Positions 22,545-34,313 of a DNA stretch of 64,000 nt are shown here, piece by piece. Position 1 is the first letter of the stretch, and each line of letters starts with the position of its first letter. The translations under genes and the position numbers were made by a program. The DNA is from Pezicula radicicola (Eukaryota; Ascomycota; Leotiomycetes; Helotiales; Dermateaceae), in contig PDUO01000003.1 in assembly GCA_003008705.1 (NCBI GenBank), positions 63,891-127,890 on the forward strand. The letters are read 5' to 3'. The notes beneath the pieces are model-generated. The model was not told where the DNA came from. It made no database searches and was given only the letters and a program-made list of their open reading frames with translations.

Positions 22545-25363
22545 GTTTCCCTGTACCTCCTCCCCGCTCACCTCCGTTGCAGTTAACGTCAATTTATACT
22601 CTTTTGAGAGCCGCAATGGCATGTAAATACTATTGAATTAGAAATGTAACTGCTTTGAAATCATAACCGCTAGGCTTTATATAGGTCCATGCCCTATGCT
22701 AGGTAAGTGAGTGGCAAGATGACCAACCAAGAGTGACAAATCCGACGTGTAGAGTAGGACAATCCGAAGGGCACTGTATTACATCCGTACGACGTGGTTG
22801 GGTGCAGTCCAAAAATAAAAGACTCAAGAGACTCAGACGCCACGGCATCAAATTGCTTCAATAATCCATCACTCGATGAGCCGTAACCTCAATCACATCA
22901 TCATTCCTCATGACTATCCTCTCCATAATAATGCCAACTCTCAAATTCAACACCTCGTCTTCCCCTCACCCCTCCCATAGAATGAATAAATACCATCTCT
23001 GCTCCCATCCACAGCCTCTTAAATCATACATTTTCTAACCACGAGGAATCCCCAACTCATATACGAACCCTTACTAACCCCATCTGAGGATCATCGAACG
23101 TTCTGATCTGGACCTGAATCGCAGTTCCTATTCTGGTTGGGTTCGCAAATGTGACAGCCTCCTAAGACAAGTTGACTTTCAAAATGTTTTCCTACTTCAA
23201 TTAATAAAGTTTAACGCTACAGCACTGCTGCCGGCGCTACAGCACTTACGCGAGGCGCTGCCGAGACGCTGCCGACGCTACAGCCTTACGCGAGATGCTG
23301 CCGACATTACACGAGCGCTAGAGCCCTTACGCGAGATGCTGCCGACATTAAACGACATGCTGCCGAGACGCTGCCGACACTACGCGAGATGCTGCCGAGA
23401 CTACCGAAGTTACGCGAGGTATTTTAGTGCCGGCAGCATTTTAGCGAGGGCTCGGCAGCGTTTACGCGAGATGCTGCCGAGGCTATAGAAGAACGTGACC
23501 TTGTAGTTTATCCCCATAATGTATTATCTACCTTAGTAACAAGAGCTCGGAAAGAGGCAGCAGTCCAAGATAGAGAAAGCTGTTGTTGTCAAAGATGAAC
23601 AGGTCAATTTACTTGGTCAAATTGCGAGTCAAAGTCACCGCTGCACGTCTCTGTCAATTTCTACTCTAGGAGGTTTCCTTACACATTGAATCCCTAGGGA
23701 AAGAAAGGTCGATGAGTCTAAAGTTTGATAGGTCTTAATTAGGGGAGAGCTCGTTCAAGGGATAGTAGTTAATAGTCGGGCTAGATTAAAATCCCAAAGC
23801 TAAGAAAATATTAATATCAGACAGTAAGTGATATTTCAACCCTAATCCTAGTAGAACTCAAGAGTTAACAAAAAAAAAGGCAGAACTACGTAGAACATCC
23901 CTTTTCCCACCTTATCAAGCCATTCATTCAGCCCTATAATCTTCTCTTCAAACCCCCTTTTCCCCTCTTACATCTAGCTCTAGAATCACAAACATACCAG
24001 TACCTACACTAAAAACTTCCAAGTTTCCAAATTTTCGAACCATTTAGTTCATTAGTCCTAAAATCTTTTAAGTATTCCTTTCTCCACTAGCTAGAATTAT
24101 ATAATCCAAGCCGTTTTTCTTATTCTTTCGGCTCTCAAGGCTCTAAGACTTCCGAAGGAACTACAATCTACTTCGAGCTCTGAAAATAGCTTCGGGAATT
24201 TTTGTCTCTAGAGTATAGCATATTCACTGCCCCTCTACATTTAACTATAATTAGTTCCGGCCCTGTCCTGTACCTACTTGTCCATGAAGCCCTAGCTCGA
24301 CCTTTAAAAACCAACCCCTTTTTATAACCGAAGGAGAAGGGTAGAGTAAAGAGCACAGTCAGCCAGGCAGCCTCGTAACACATTTCTCGTAGCTATTCTA
24401 TTGCTAGATAAATACAAATATCGTGATTTCTTAAACGTAGGCTTCTTGGTATGAATATGTCGAGAGTCTCGTAGTTTTATAAATGAGGTACTAGTACACA
24501 CATTTTGATTTTTAGGATGAGAAAGGGTACTTACTATACATGCACCCTATATATTAACTACAAGAAACACAATCATGTAATAAAATTCAAATGTGTTATA
24601 ATTATCCACATGTTAATATTTAATATTTTCACAAGGAAAAAACAGTACTATCCATCGATTGCCCTATAGCTAAGATTGCAGACAATTTACTATTGTTAGG
24701 AGATACGAACGTTACTGTATCGGTCCCTTTGTTCAGCCGTTGATAAAAATGTGTCGAAATTCACGATTTCGCTGTACAGTACTTACGAATTTTCATTATT
24801 TACCACTACAATAGTTCGTCTCTGGACTTACTGGGTAATATCTAATCTTGAGAAGAATGACCCCTTGGACGTTTCTCGCACGAGAACTCCCCAAAAACAA
24901 GAGATATAGAAGTCGCCATGCGATTCACGAGCCGCGATGTAACGTAATTCTTGTGATTCAGGAAGTTGAAAAATTGGACGCTCATGCAGTACTTTGCGAA
25001 TAGAAACAGGCAAGAACACTTCGCATTTTGAGCTAGCTAGCTAACGTCTGGTAGATGTGTATGTGATATTGAGTTTTTGTAGAAGGGATAAGGTATGCTA
25101 GGTATGGTAGGAGATCTATGCGAGCCCTTATATAAATAATTACATTATCATCTCTCCTGTAAAAGTAGGCGCCAATCTATTTAACAAGAATAAGAACATC
25201 TGCAATCGTACCTACCTACCAAACAACCAACCAACCAACCAACCAACCGAACGTTTCTTCATTCCACATTCCCATGTACATCATACATACATATCCCGCT
25301 ACCATAGCATTCCCAAAAGTTTCTCAATATACATTTCATCTCGTTTTCCATACGCAGGCTCCC
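22545..25363. other. Long AT-rich intergenic region
   Basis: Contains the GCTGCCGA repeat described separately. Otherwise I see no gene. Near 24,000-24,400 there is pyrimidine-rich sequence with no coding signal. A (CCAA)n run lies at about 25,225-25,248. Confidence 0.4.
23218..23490. repeat. Degenerate GCTGCCGA / TTACGCGAGATGCTGCCGA array
   Basis: About ten copies of GCTGCCGA with TTACGCGAGATGCTGCCGA as the longest common unit. Copies in the reverse direction follow near 23440 (GCCGGCAGC, CTCGGCAGC), which allow hairpins. This is a GC-rich island inside AT-rich surroundings. It has no open reading frame. Confidence 0.7.
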
Positions 25364-27394
25364 TTACAAAACAACACCCTTGTTCTGCTTCTTGTCCACC
25401 CGGTAATTCTTCCAGACGGCAATGGAAGGGATGGCAAGAACCAAAATGGCGGTCGATGCAATACAACCATACTTTTGACTGTAGCCCCAAGCATAGTTGA
25501 TCGCGTCTCTCGTCGGGGTGCCCATGGGGTAAGTCGCCTGTGCGTATGTATAACCACCGTCATTGATGGCGCGGAAGTCGGATTTGGTGTCCTCGGGCAA
25601 ATGTGACAAGAGAGCTCTTGGGAACGTGTTGTTGTAGATGGCAGCAGCGACCGCATATCCGATGGCTCCACCGAGAGAAGATGACAGTCCAATGAGGGAA
25701 AGCATCATCGGCACACCATCACGATCTGCGGCAGCCATGACAGCCATATCCTCACCAATGACGAGAGTTCCACCAGAGAAAGCAATGAAGATCTGGCACA
25801 TGACGATGAAACCAATGTTGCTATCTTGACCACGGAAATGAATCATAAGGCCTGCACCAAGGAACATGAGGGGGAGACCGAAGAAGAGACAAGTATACTT
25901 GAAGTGCTTGGTGTATCTGATCCATATACCAAAGATGACGGACCAGAAACAGGAGCCGACATTGTAGATTTGACTCATGTATCCAGCCATGGAAATGCTG
26001 AGGTCGTAGACGACGATGACGAAGTAGTAGTAGTATAGATCCCAGGTGTAAAAAGAGAAGTAGAGGATTGCTGCCAGGCAAAAGGCACCGAGGACGGTAC
26101 GCTGTTTGAAGAGTTCCCAACGAACAAAGTGGACCCTGGCAAAGTACTTCTCCCAGATAGCGAAGGCTGGGAAGAGAAGGATACCAATTACGACCATGGC
26201 GATGAAGGTGGCACTGTGGTACTCGGAGCCGCCGTAGGTTACAAGGGAGAATGGGAGGAGGAAGAGGAGGAAAGCAGCCATGAGCAAGAAGGCTCCAATG
26301 ACTGAGAACTTGTTAGCAGTGTAGGTTGAAGATTTGGGAGGTGGGGGTTCAACTTACTATCAAATTCGTGGGTGTAGTGGATAATGGACTGAATGGTGGT
26401 ACGTCCGCTAATGTCCTTCTTGTAGATGCCCAACTTGATGGCCTTTCTCTGGTAGTACTTGAAGGCGACGGCAAGAGGAACAAAGACGAAGGGCATGATG
26501 ATGGCAAACGCTCCGTATGCCCAACGCCAAGAGGTCATCTTGAGGAAAGACTGTGCGGCGAGAGGACCAACAAAGGCCGTCGCAATGAATGGGGTGCTTG
26601 CAAAGCCCCACGCAAAAGCCCGGTTGCGTAGACCGGTCAAATCGGCCATGAAGACATCCAAGATCAAGTAGATGGAGTCGTAGCCAATCCAGTACAAGGT
26701 GTAACCAGCAGCGTATCCGTTGGGACCATTGCAAGATGCGATGACGATGATGCCGAGAAGATAAACACCCACGAACAAGAGGAAGGCCTCGGCACGGCCC
26801 CAGATGTTGAGTAGTTTCGCAATGGGCAGTTTAATGACACCACCAATGACGGAGGCACAGATGCTGGCCGTCGAGACTTGCGAGGCTTTCGAGAAGTTGG
26901 AATAGGCGTAGTAGATGACATTGTTACCAATGGAGGATTGGAAAGCAAGCATGAAGAAGCATAGCCAGACCCTGAATGAGGAGGGAAAATTAGAATAACG
27001 GGACAAGGGAACCAGGACCAACAAAGCAATTGCAAGTCGAAGAAAGAAGATATATTATGTATGTGATGTGAGGTGAGGTGAGGTGAGAAACTTACCAAGC
27101 ATAGAGAAGCCAGACCGTCTTCTTGCCGTAGGTGAGAGCCGAAGCTTCAGCTTTGGCAACACCAGGTTGGGCACCCTCAGTGATGGTATCAGGATGTGCC
27201 TCGATCTCCTTCTCGTTTCTCGCCTCCAAGCTCAAGGTGTCGGTGTCGCTTCCGGCGTGGCCCAGCGAGGCGTCAGGGTCGGTCTTGTTTGTCACGGGCT
27301 GTTGAGTTGGATCTTCAGCTCCTGTTCCGGTTTCTGCAATTGATTGGGCGAGACGAGCGTCTTTACGACCTCGGACCATATCCAGGACACCCAT
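25364..27394 (-). CDS. Siderophore-iron transporter (MFS, SIT/MirB family), 3 exons, 616 aa
   Basis: Exons on the minus strand are 27394-27096, 26971-26358 and 26301-25364, with canonical GT..AG introns and one frame. The protein has a hydrophilic N-tail of about 90 residues, then about 14 hydrophobic segments (for example [20 protein letters not shown] and [20 protein letters not shown]). SIT-family marks include YAYSNF near the first helices, the long cytoplasmic stretch with [19 protein letters not shown], the [20 protein letters not shown] extracellular loop, and the C-terminal [14 protein letters not shown] region. It should import Fe(III)-siderophores by proton symport at the plasma membrane. 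The specific siderophore cannot be read from the sequence. No siderophore synthetase lies nearby, so it probably takes up foreign siderophores. Two iron-regulator sites lie upstream. Confidence 0.9.
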
Positions 27395-30293
27395 GTTGAC
27401 GTTGTTGACGCTGTAGTAGTTGGCGAACTAGAACTGGAATTGGCGAATAAGAGTCGGCGAGTAGTAAAGAATGTCAAGCGATAAGACGACTCTCGACTCT
27501 CAAGCACAGATTGGAGTGGTACAGTAAGTACTATACTGTCAGCGGAGGAGCGCGGGCTGGAGAGAAGAGAAGAAAGAGAGGCTGTCGACCTGGCGATCTC
27601 CTGTGCTTATATTCCTGGGCTTCGGCTGCTGGGGCCTGTGCTTGTGCTGGGTTGGCTACCTGCATACTTTGGGTGTATGTGGGTTGCGGGAGGAGCTGCT
27701 GCTGGTGGTAGTGGTGTATGGTTAGGGTTACCTGTACTACGGAGAACTTGCTGTCCTGTCCTGTCCTATCCAGTCCTGTACGATGTCCCTGCAAAGGGTT
27801 TTTTCCACTTTCCCACACACGCTACGTGGGCCCTGTTCAGTCCATCTCCATCGCCAATCACAGCGCATGGAGAGAGCCATGGTCAGGCCATTCCCGTCGG
27901 GGCTTGCCCCAATGCGGTTTATCAGATGGAGCCAAGATCAGATAAATGAGATAAAAAACGGCCACCAATAAAAGAAAGCAACAAAAGAGTGGGTTGTCAT
28001 GGGGATAATTGGCTGTGGTTGGCTGTGGCTGTTGCTGTGTGACTCGCTTGTGCCGTCATCCGATGGTCGGAGCAGAACGGGGGGGTCCTGAGGCCGAAGT
28101 GGCTGCGTGCTAATCTTATCAATCTAATCTTTCACAGCAGAGAAAAAGATTCTTCCCTGTCGCACCCCACATATCCAACGCGACAACTGGGAGAGAACTG
28201 GAAAAGAACTGGAAAAGAACTGGATCCTCGACCTATGAATTATGTAAAATCCCACTTTCAAGGCACGTCGTTGGTCGATCAGCCGCACTATAAAAATGCC
28301 AATATTAAGTGCAGGACCACCGCGTCTTGCGACCACCTGTGATTACCTGCGATCACTGGATGACGGTACTGTTGTTCAGTACCGAGTGTCTCGGAGCTTG
28401 ATGCAAGGACGATGCAGCTGTCGAGGGGATGACATGGTGATACTCAGAATAAATGTGATGAACGACGGTATCTACCGACCTACCTACCATTAGTACTACT
28501 GTACCTTTACACCCCTAGCAAGTATCACTGACAAAGTCTTCGTAAACTCGTTTAAAGTGGAGGTAGATCAATAGCGAAATATCTCCAAGGAGAAAACACC
28601 CAGGTGACCTGAACACGAAATATCGGTTTTGCTAGTACAGTACATAGTAGAGTAGCGCCATAACAACTTGCGTTACACCAGACCACTCTTTTCGGGATCG
28701 ACTACGAACGGGTAGTTCCTCCATATGCCAAGTGAACGACCACTCCAGAAGCCAGAGTCAGCCAGTAAAAAGCAAACGGAGCGCCACAAAATTCAAGAGA
28801 AGCTGACGCAGGTCAAGCACCAACGAATAAAAAGCCAAGCTTCTGACCCGAGTCCTCGGAGAACTTTGCAAGAAAGAGAAGCCTGGTCGGATGGAACCCG
28901 CGTGTCCTGCCGTGTACTGCATATGTCTGTCTGCATAATCTAATCAGATTGGAATTTCGATGGATGGATAATGGATGATGGATGATGGATGCTGTGAAAG
29001 ACTCATAGTTGTCGCGTCATCACAAAGGGGGGGGATGCGGGTACAGCCGAGATCGTTCATGGGGTTCGTGTTTATATTCATGTTCATGTTCTTTTTAAAT
29101 GTAATCATTGTTGGTTGGTACAGCGGCTAGCAATATCAGAAGCGGGAAGGAAAAAGAAAATGCTGCCCAACACTATCATGTAATCGAACAGAACAATCTT
29201 CCAATGTCGGAGCTTACGTCAATATGCGTTAATTAAGCATTGCACCGGAATACTGCAATAGGCCTTCACTTCCCTCCATGTGACATATCAAAGACTAAAC
29301 AACGCCTCGAATCCTGCAAATTTAAAAATGTGTTTGAAGAAGATCACACGGCAGAAGAACATCAAGGGAATAGAGAGCCGAAACCGGATTAGTGTTATAG
29401 AAGTGAAGCAATAACACAATATTCCTATATTCGCAAAACAAATCACTAAGCACTACTCCCAACTCCACAACTAGACAAGGTAGGAGTTTTATAACATCTG
29501 CTAAATCCGTTAACTAGATTATCTAACATGGATTGTGAAGCTAGAAGTTCTGTTCTGTACTTAATACCCATTAAAAGCATATTTCATCCATCCTTCCTAC
29601 AAAATTTAAAGAGTACATTTGAATGATACAAATCTAGTTATGTAGATACTAAATTGCCTCTCTAAAGAGGAAGAAGAACCGAGAACCGGGAATTATGTTT
29701 GGGGGCTGCGAGGCAGTCCTGCATTATTGCTATTTTAACAGACAAAGTCATTAAGGACCCCGAGCTCCACAACTAGAGCCAGGGTACAGGATTTTCGTAA
29801 CTAATAAATCATAAATAATAGGCTTGAGATAGGCTACATTGAATGGGGTTTTGAGGAGCCCATAACTTCTTTACTTAATGCTTATTATAGATCGGAGATG
29901 TATTTTTGTTCTTTGTTCTACGAGAGTAAATTTGATGGCGCGTCAATAAATTACTTAGAACTGAAATTAAAAAAACTTTCTCTGCGATATCGGGAGTCGC
30001 AAATGTATTTTTGAGAAGCAAAGATTTTTTCTTTAATTCATTGAATTTCGTTATGTTTTAATGTTAGAAGTTATCGCTATAGTCGAGGTTAAAATTATCA
30101 AGGGAGTCGGATGCTTATGATACCTTAATTTGGAGCGCGGAAGCTAAAGACTACTACAAAGGTTGGTAGGTGCGAATGATGCCTACCTAATATCAGAGTC
30201 CTCTTGCCCTCGTGACCGTGTTTCTAATCGTCAATCTTTCCGATTCTGTCAAAGCTTCCTTTACTGTAGCCTACTCAATATCTCGACGCCAAT
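27395..30293. other. Intergenic; promoter of the siderophore transporter and simple repeats
   Basis: Includes the transporter promoter. There are short simple repeats: (CCTGT)n near 27750, a GGAAAAGAACT direct repeat near 28200, and (GGATGAT)n near 28960-28990. Open frames here have no recognisable content. Confidence 0.4.
27919..27945. promoter_or_regulatory. Pair of SreA-type GATA sites upstream of the siderophore transporter
   Basis: TTATCAGAT at 27919-27927 (reverse complement ATCTGATAA) and ATCAGATAA at 27937-27945 both match ATCWGATAA, the consensus of fungal iron-responsive GATA repressors (SreA/SRE type), 525-550 bp before the transporter start codon. More GATA cores follow near 27950 and 28115, and a CCAAT box lies at 27965-27969. 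I infer repression in iron sufficiency. Confidence 0.7.
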
Positions 30294-31720
30294 ATGGACA
30301 ATGCATCAAGCTCGCAGTCACCGTCAGCAGCAGATGCCTCGTCGAATTCTAAGCGCTGGCCCCTTATACCGCGAGAGCCAGTGCCGTATCAGGGAGACTC
30401 GATGCACGGGATACTCCCAGACGAAGATGTCATCTCACACATCTCCCGTTTCTCTTCTAAGTTCAGCCAAGATATCGATGATTCTTAGATATCGAGCCTC
30501 AATTTCGATTGAACCAGTCTCTCGATCAGCATCGAAATGAATCCCTCTTGTTCATCTGAGCTCTCAAGAGACGCATCGGAGACTTCCTGTATCTAGGGAT
30601 GGGCCACTAACGTTATTTCAAGATCAGGTATCGAAAAATAAAGCCAATAACGATCGTTACAACTGGTTTCCAAAGACACTACGATGGCCCCATATGATCT
30701 TCTTATTTATTACATCTCTAGGCCTTGGTCTTCTCGTCATTGGACTGACAATTCGTAACGAAACCAAGGACTAGGTATGAACGAGAGCTCGTCGATCTTC
30801 TATTTGGTTGGTGGTTCAATCCTACTTTACGTGCTGTCATCTATACATTACTAGTCCTGGCTACGTTGAACGATATTAAACAGACAAAGGCGTACGCGAG
30901 ATTTTCCAGACCAAACACAGCTCCTGAATCGTCTACCATACTCTGGAAACCTGACTCTCTCCTCTTTAATGGTGATCGCGGTTGCTATAAACTCTTGGTT
31001 ACATAAAATACCCCTCAATTTGGCATACGATCCAGCTTCAGCTGAGGCTATTACTTCCCTGATCATCTTGGAACCAAATACGAGAGCCCTATTCGATGGC
31101 TCAGATCGATCCTCAGAGCATAAGATGGCAAAGCAACTTCAGAACCATGTATTCTCCATCATGAATGGTATTCTCTCCTCTTATGACTTCCAAGTTACCA
31201 GTGAGTTTCCACATCTCTTTGCCTACTTTGGGTGGAGTATTATCTAACGCTATTTCGAATGTAGTTGGGGAAGCTGAGCACCAGTATCCGAAATCGAAAT
31301 TAAAACTACAGAAAGCTAAGAGATCAGAGGACTAGCGACCGAAAGCACTTCATGGATCGCTTCTAATTACTGCAAACATATATGTATTTGCAAAATTCCG
31401 TCACTCTGGAATATATCGGTCTTTGCTTGGCTCAGGGCCTAATCTTACCATTGCAAGTACAACCGTTGCTTCACTAGCACTACACATTATACTACCAACT
31501 TTAATCGCTGTTGGGGTCAAGTTATGGTGGTCTTCCATCCATGAGGCCTTACGCGACCATGGCGACAAGTCCTACACAGACCGCCCGAGGAGTTTCACTC
31601 TTTTATATCAATACACCGTTATTATAGACTGTATCAAGGCAGGTAAATATCGCCACATGTTGTTCGCTCTTGTTGCGATGGGGCCTATTTTATCTCAAGT
31701 CTGTCATTGTCGACATTAAG
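30294..31720 (+). pseudogene. DUF3433-type membrane protein, degraded
   Basis: Recognisable blocks occur in order but in different frames. They are an N-terminal Ser-rich start (30294); YNWFPKTLRWPHMIFLFITS followed by LGLGLLVIGLTIRN (about 30650-30760); ELVDLLFGWWFNPTLRAVIY with KQTKAYARFSRP (about 30785-30925); and AYDPASAEAITSLIILEPNT (about 31024). A second membrane block follows, with LILPL, then HIILPTLIAVGVKLWW and SPTQTARGVSLFYINTPLL (about 31430-31620). This is the twice-repeated W-P..LR / hydrophobic layout of fungal DUF3433 proteins. Stops and frameshifts between blocks make it a pseudogene. Confidence 0.6.
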
Positions 31721-31738
31721 TTATAAGAAGCCATGAAA

Positions 31739-31773
31739 TGTGCTAACGCGTATATTCAGTCACTGTTAGCACA
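31739..31773. repeat. 9-bp inverted repeat (TGTGCTAAC ... GTTAGCACA)
   Basis: A perfect 9-bp palindromic pair separated by 17 bp. The stop codon that closes the truncated P450 frame lies within its right arm. It may mark a deletion or insertion junction. Confidence 0.6.
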
Positions 31774-32116
31774 TCGCCTTCACGTCCTTGTAACTATTGA
31801 GAACGACAATATTTGGCGGCCCCAATTTCAGACCGATGATTGAACCGTACTCGGCGCCCAGCTCTTGGAACATACTTTGTGTCAGTCTTCTGTTTCAAGG
31901 AAGTCAGTCTAACACGTACTTTAGGAAAGCTTTCGCTGTCGGCAGCTGATGGATGTTATCAATAAATGGAGCTGCTGGAGGACTAGGTGGGAAGTTCTTG
32001 GGCCGTAAGCTCGCAAGATAGTACTTCGGCAGGAACTTGACGAGCAGCGCAACCAACAGGCAAGGGCCACCTATCAATAGAATGCTGGAGTTGGTGAAGA
32101 GAGAAGACAGGGCCAT
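31766..32116 (-). pseudogene. Cytochrome P450, N-terminal fragment
   Basis: Two minus-strand exons (32116-31920 and 31874-31766) give about 101 residues. There is a membrane anchor (SILLIGGPCLLVALLVKFLP), the proline-rich hinge NFPPSPPAAPFIDNIHQLP, then FQELGAEYGSIIGLKLGPPN and VVLNSYKDVKAMC before a stop. Hinge and EYGSI-LKLGP are classic P450 N-terminal features. The I helix, ExxR and the haem-binding cysteine region are all absent. The break coincides with a short palindrome. It retains its splice sites, so truncation seems recent relative to decay elsewhere. Confidence 0.72.
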
Positions 32117-34313
32117 TGCTGTGGACTAGGAATCGTAGCTATGAGAGGCAACAAGTTCTGAAATATACAATGTGCGAACGTGAGTTCGAAGGAGTTTGCG
32201 AGGAGCATAATGACGAAGCATTAGATTTGGCAACGCAAGAGGCTATAAACGAGATGTTTGTAAAGGCAAGATCAACACAGCAACTAATTGTAGGATTAGT
32301 GCAGAGCGGAGAAATGGACTCGGATCTTTACTGACGTATGCTGCTGGCCTGTTTGATTGTTTCGTCTCATCCCGAGCTGGTGGTGGATGTGCCAGTACAG
32401 CATCGACCTGCCTGTGTTGCATCGGGACGGATTGTCCCACATTCGCCTACCTTACTCGTACCCCGCATCTGGGGCTCCCACATCCATTGGTACTCGTCCA
32501 AGGATGCTCTATCCATGAGACGCTGTGGCTAATTACTAAGTTTTCCTGCTCGAGAAGCGTCCCACAGCCCGAATATTACTTTCTTGAGATCAATGGTACT
32601 GTTAGATAACGAATCGGGTATGCTGTACAAGCATACTGCATCAAGGTAGACGCATCTTGGACTTTTTCAAATGAAGCCCCTTAACTGTAATGAGGTCATC
32701 TATTCAGGCTTCATACTAAAATTGATAAGCATTCCCACCAAAATTTTATCCACTATGACAGAAAAACGAGAGCCTGTACACAAAAGACCTTCGTCACACT
32801 CGTGTAGATCTTGAAGAGGTCGGTCAGCATCCTTGAGCCCACTACATAATTCCAAACTAAGTCTCGGTAGATTGAATGGTGAAGACCTTCTAGCAATCGA
32901 TCCGCTGTCTGAGAAACCTGTAGATTTCACGGGAATCAAGTTAGCCAAAGATGGTCGAGTAAGTTTACATCCACACATATCGAGTCGTTCTGGTCCTTGT
33001 TCTATAGACCATTCTTGTCCAGCAGACAATAGATAGCCCCGAGGACCCTCTGAATGGGTCCCCGTTCAAGAAACATATGATTCTTCTGTGCGTGGCATTT
33101 GGTGCATTCGCCGTCAGAGGCTGGTATTCCCGCCATCGTTAGCCGAGGAGCGCAATGGCATCTGCCACCACTATGGTAATAGTCGCTGGTACTCAAATGT
33201 ATGGAGGGAAACTGCGCCATCGGGCTTCACCTGTAAGCCGTTGTAGACAAGGGGGATGAATTTGTGAAGGTTGAACGTCAAGATATAGATGAAATTGCCG
33301 TCTGCTGGATCAAAGGAGGTAGCGACTTCTAATATCATTATATAAATCATACTTTGTACTATTTGCTCAAAATTCCTGATTGGTGCTGAAAATAGACTTT
33401 CCAACCCCCTTGAGAACAAAAGCGGTGTAGAATACATCAATCTGGCAAAGTCGCAAGTAGTTGGTATTTCGAAGATTCTCTTGTCATGTAAACGTCTCGT
33501 CGACTAGGACCGGGCGCGACGTAAGAGGCCCTTAAGCGAGGTCGACGATTATAGGTCGGTTTAAGGCGGGAGGCGTGACACTACTCTCCCCCCTAAATAA
33601 AGTTTTATGTGGTGGGCGGGTGGAACCAGCTGTCAGGGGGTCTAACAAATAGAAAGTACTGCTTTCGAAGCCTAACAGGAGGCAGACAGGCCACTTGAAC
33701 CTTCTACGTACGCCCTTGTTTTTACAATAGACCAGATTTTGGCCTGTGCAAAGGCAGGCAAGGGCTTCTCTAGGGCTTCTCAAGGGCTTGAACCACTCAG
33801 AGTGTACCGTCTATTGCTCCGACCCACCAGCCCACCGAATAAACCTTTATTTAGGGGGGGAGTACGACTTTTGGGCGTTGGCGGTGGGGAAGTGGGACGC
33901 CCGCCACATCCCCGCAAGCTCTCCACATTTGACGTCGGCAGTGAAACAATCGTTCCATTGAAATTGTTGTTTTTTGCACGCAGCGTTGATCCGGAGAGAT
34001 CTCTAGTAATTTCTCACGGTCTAGCCACTGCAATAGTATCACAATCCTCCTTAAGTAATTGAGCATCGGTTCCATGTGTTCCTAGACGTCCCTACGCAGT
34101 CTATGGTCCATTAGCGGATACGGCCTCCAACTTCCTCGCCATAAGGCACCTCAACATTGACAAGCTTGAAGTACTTACAGCGACACGCCTCTGTTACGCC
34201 GACTTCATCTTTCCACTTACCTCCAGATCTCTCTCCTTTAAATCTCCACGTCAACTCTTACAGAGCTTTCTTTTCCTCATCCCCTAACAAGCGAGAGTCT
34301 TGGAGCTATTGCC
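32117..34313. other. Intergenic with faint coding relics and a fold-back repeat
   Basis: Two unidentified coding-like stretches face each other. The plus-strand one near 32860-32970 reads DFTGIKLAKDGRVSLHP. The minus-strand one near 33240-33190 reads PLVYNGLQVKPDGAVSLHT. They look related to each other. A fold-back repeat at 33584-33863 is listed separately. No intact gene was found. Confidence 0.4.
33584..33863. repeat. Inverted-repeat (fold-back) element, about 280 bp
   Basis: The left arm (about 33584-33633, starting CTCTCCCCCCTAAATAAAG and ending in GGTGGGCGGGTGG) pairs with the right arm (about 33822-33863, CCCACCAGCCCACC..CTTTATTTAGGGGGGGAG). Arms are 40-50 bp and imperfect, with about 190 bp between them. 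No target duplication was identified. Confidence 0.65.

Noticed and set aside
25821..26671. Several open frames on both strands within the siderophore transporter
   Set aside because: They overlap the transporter exons in other frames and show no independent domain.
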